Positions 63,349-64,000 of a stretch of DNA of 64,000 bases are shown here, piece by piece. Position 1 is the stretch's first letter. Each line of letters opens with the position of its first letter. The notes beneath the pieces are model-generated. The model saw nothing but the letters and a program-made list of their open reading frames with translations. It was not told where the DNA came from and searched no databases. Origin of the DNA: an uncultured Clostridia bacterium (GTDB lineage: Bacteria; Bacillota; Clostridia; Saccharofermentanales; Saccharofermentanaceae); the NCBI GenBank assembly GCA_946403085.1, contig CAMIYM010000001.1, positions 1-64,000 of the forward strand, given 5' to 3'. The position numbers and the translations under genes were made by a program.

Positions 63349-63375
63349 AAGGCTGTTCTTTTACGGAACAGCCTT
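63349..63375 (+). terminator. Terminator between the two paralogous lipoproteins
   Basis: AAGGCTGTTC pairs perfectly with GAACAGCCTT around a 7-base loop, then TATTATTT. It means the second paralogue has its own promoter. Confidence 0.85.
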
Positions 63376-63393
63376 TATTATTTGCTTGTTTAA

Positions 63394-63422
63394 TTTTCGA
63401 AAAGCATGTGGTATTTTATATA
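63394..63422 (+). promoter_or_regulatory. Promoter of the second lipoprotein
   Basis: TTTTCG (63394-63399) and TATATA (63417-63422) are 17 bases apart, 29 bases before the ATG. Confidence 0.45.
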
Positions 63423-63451
63423 GCGATATTCGGAATAGGAGGAATATTAAA

Positions 63452-64000
63452 ATGAAAAAGCTTATGGCACTTATTCTCGGCCTTTCAATGATGCTCGGAA
63501 TTGTCGCATGCGGCAAGAAGGTAGAAGTTCCTTCAAAGAGCGATGTTAAGAAAGCTGCTGCAGAAGAGTATGACATGGAATTCTCAGTTGATTCTGAGGA
63601 TGTTGCTGATGACGAGAAGACCGCTGAGTGGGTTTTGGTATCCAAGGACGGCACTCTCGAAGTAACTGTTACATGGGACGCTAAGAAGCCTGAAGACTTC
63701 GAGTTCGATGATAAGGAAATCAGCGAACCTACAACAGATACAACAGAGTCTGAGACAACAACTACAACTGAGGCTACAACAACCACAACAGAAGAGACAA
63801 CGACAACAGCTGATACTGCTGATTCTTCTGCCGCAAACACAGATGACAGCACAGCTGCTACAAACCCTAACCCTACAGGAGCTAAGTATGTTAACTTTGC
63901 TGACATGAGCTTCTACATCAAGGGCAAGAAGTACACACTCGGAAAGACAACACTTCAGGATCTTATCGATGACGGTGTTCCTTTCCAGGACGGTGAGCTT
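63452..64000 (+). CDS. Lipoprotein, tandem paralogue 2 (cut by the window end)
   Basis: 183 codons are visible and the frame is open at the last base. MKKLMALILGLSMMLGIVAC is again a lipoprotein signal. Residues 21-90 are almost identical to paralogue 1, including KKVEVPSKSDVKKAAAEEYD. The spacer is longer in Thr (TTTTTEATTTTTEETTTT-like) and differs. The second domain restarts with YVNFADMSFYIKGKKYTLGK. AGGAGG lies 9 bases before the ATG. The pair looks like a tandem gene duplication with fast change only in the spacer. Confidence 0.85.
   Translation, partial: MKKLMALILGLSMMLGIVACGKKVEVPSKSDVKKAAAEEYDMEFSVDSEDVADDEKTAEWVLVSKDGTLEVTVTWDAKKPEDFEFDDKEISEPTTDTTESETTTTTEATTTTTEETTTTADTADSSAANTDDSTAATNPNPTGAKYVNFADMSFYIKGKKYTLGKTTLQDLIDDGVPFQDGEL

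Noticed and set aside
1..64000. CRISPR arrays, transposases, integrases, phage genes, tRNA and rRNA genes
   Set aside because: Scanning intergenic regions and translations showed no regular spaced repeats, no mobile-element motifs and no cloverleaf or rRNA sequence.

Overview
The window reads as a chromosomal segment of an anaerobic, low-to-mid GC Bacillota (Clostridia-like) bacterium. The support is indirect: strong AGGAGG-type ribosome sites, TTGACA/TATAAT promoters, GatCAB, FabK instead of FabI, a RibU ECF component under an FMN riboswitch, lipoproteins without any LPS genes, and oxygen-sensitive or anaerobe-type proteins (rubrerythrin, class I Fe-S hydro-lyase, two-gene SufCB). I see no rRNA, tRNA, CRISPR, transposase or phage gene, and no gene-free stretch above about 240 bases. 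The species cannot be named from the sequence.

Layout. 0-1.4 kb: a flavin reductase-rubredoxin-rubrerythrin fusion with an internal ribosome site. 1.4-9.1 kb, minus strand: a three-gene signalling operon with a REC/GGDEF/REC/HD-GYP protein, a hybrid kinase with HPt, and a hybrid kinase fused to a DegV (fatty-acid-binding) domain. 9.2-18.3 kb: an ABC exporter pair, a Na/Pi-cotransporter-like protein, a membrane glycerophosphodiesterase, a YfcE-type phosphoesterase, an FkbM methyltransferase and a DUF4349 protein. 18.4-20.7 kb, minus: tartrate dehydratase/fumarase alpha and beta with a HAD phosphatase. 20.8-26.3 kb: O-antigen-ligase-like protein, esterase, riboswitch-controlled ribU, phosphonopyruvate decarboxylase and dTDP-glucose dehydratase. 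26.4-30.9 kb, minus: a lipoprotein, a Sel1-like protein and glmS. 31.2-37.9 kb: sufCB, a DUF4236 protein and a 1281-residue LacI-sensor/EAL/beta-repeat protein. 37.9-44.2 kb: exonuclease III, then asparaginase, a Cys/His-dyad protein, ACP, a fused KS-CLF, a ketoreductase and a flavodoxin-fold oxidoreductase. 44.3-49.9 kb: the fabH-K-D-G-F-Z operon behind two FabT-like boxes. 50-64 kb: a GH3 glucosidase, glf, a foldase-like lipoprotein, gatCAB, a CBS-domain transporter-like protein, a HAD protein, a second foldase-like protein and two tandem paralogous lipoproteins, the last cut by the window end.

How it fits together. Lipid and envelope metabolism is the main theme: type II fatty acid synthesis, a separate ACP/KS-CLF/KR cassette just upstream, a DegV-fused kinase, glycerophosphodiester turnover, UDP-galactofuranose and dTDP-sugar supply, and exported folding factors. 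A second theme is cyclic-di-GMP, with one synthase/HD-GYP protein and one EAL protein, both attached to sensory modules. The strongest candidates for something little described are the ACP/KS-CLF cassette with its neighbouring Cys/His protein, and the kinase-receiver-DegV protein in a c-di-GMP operon.
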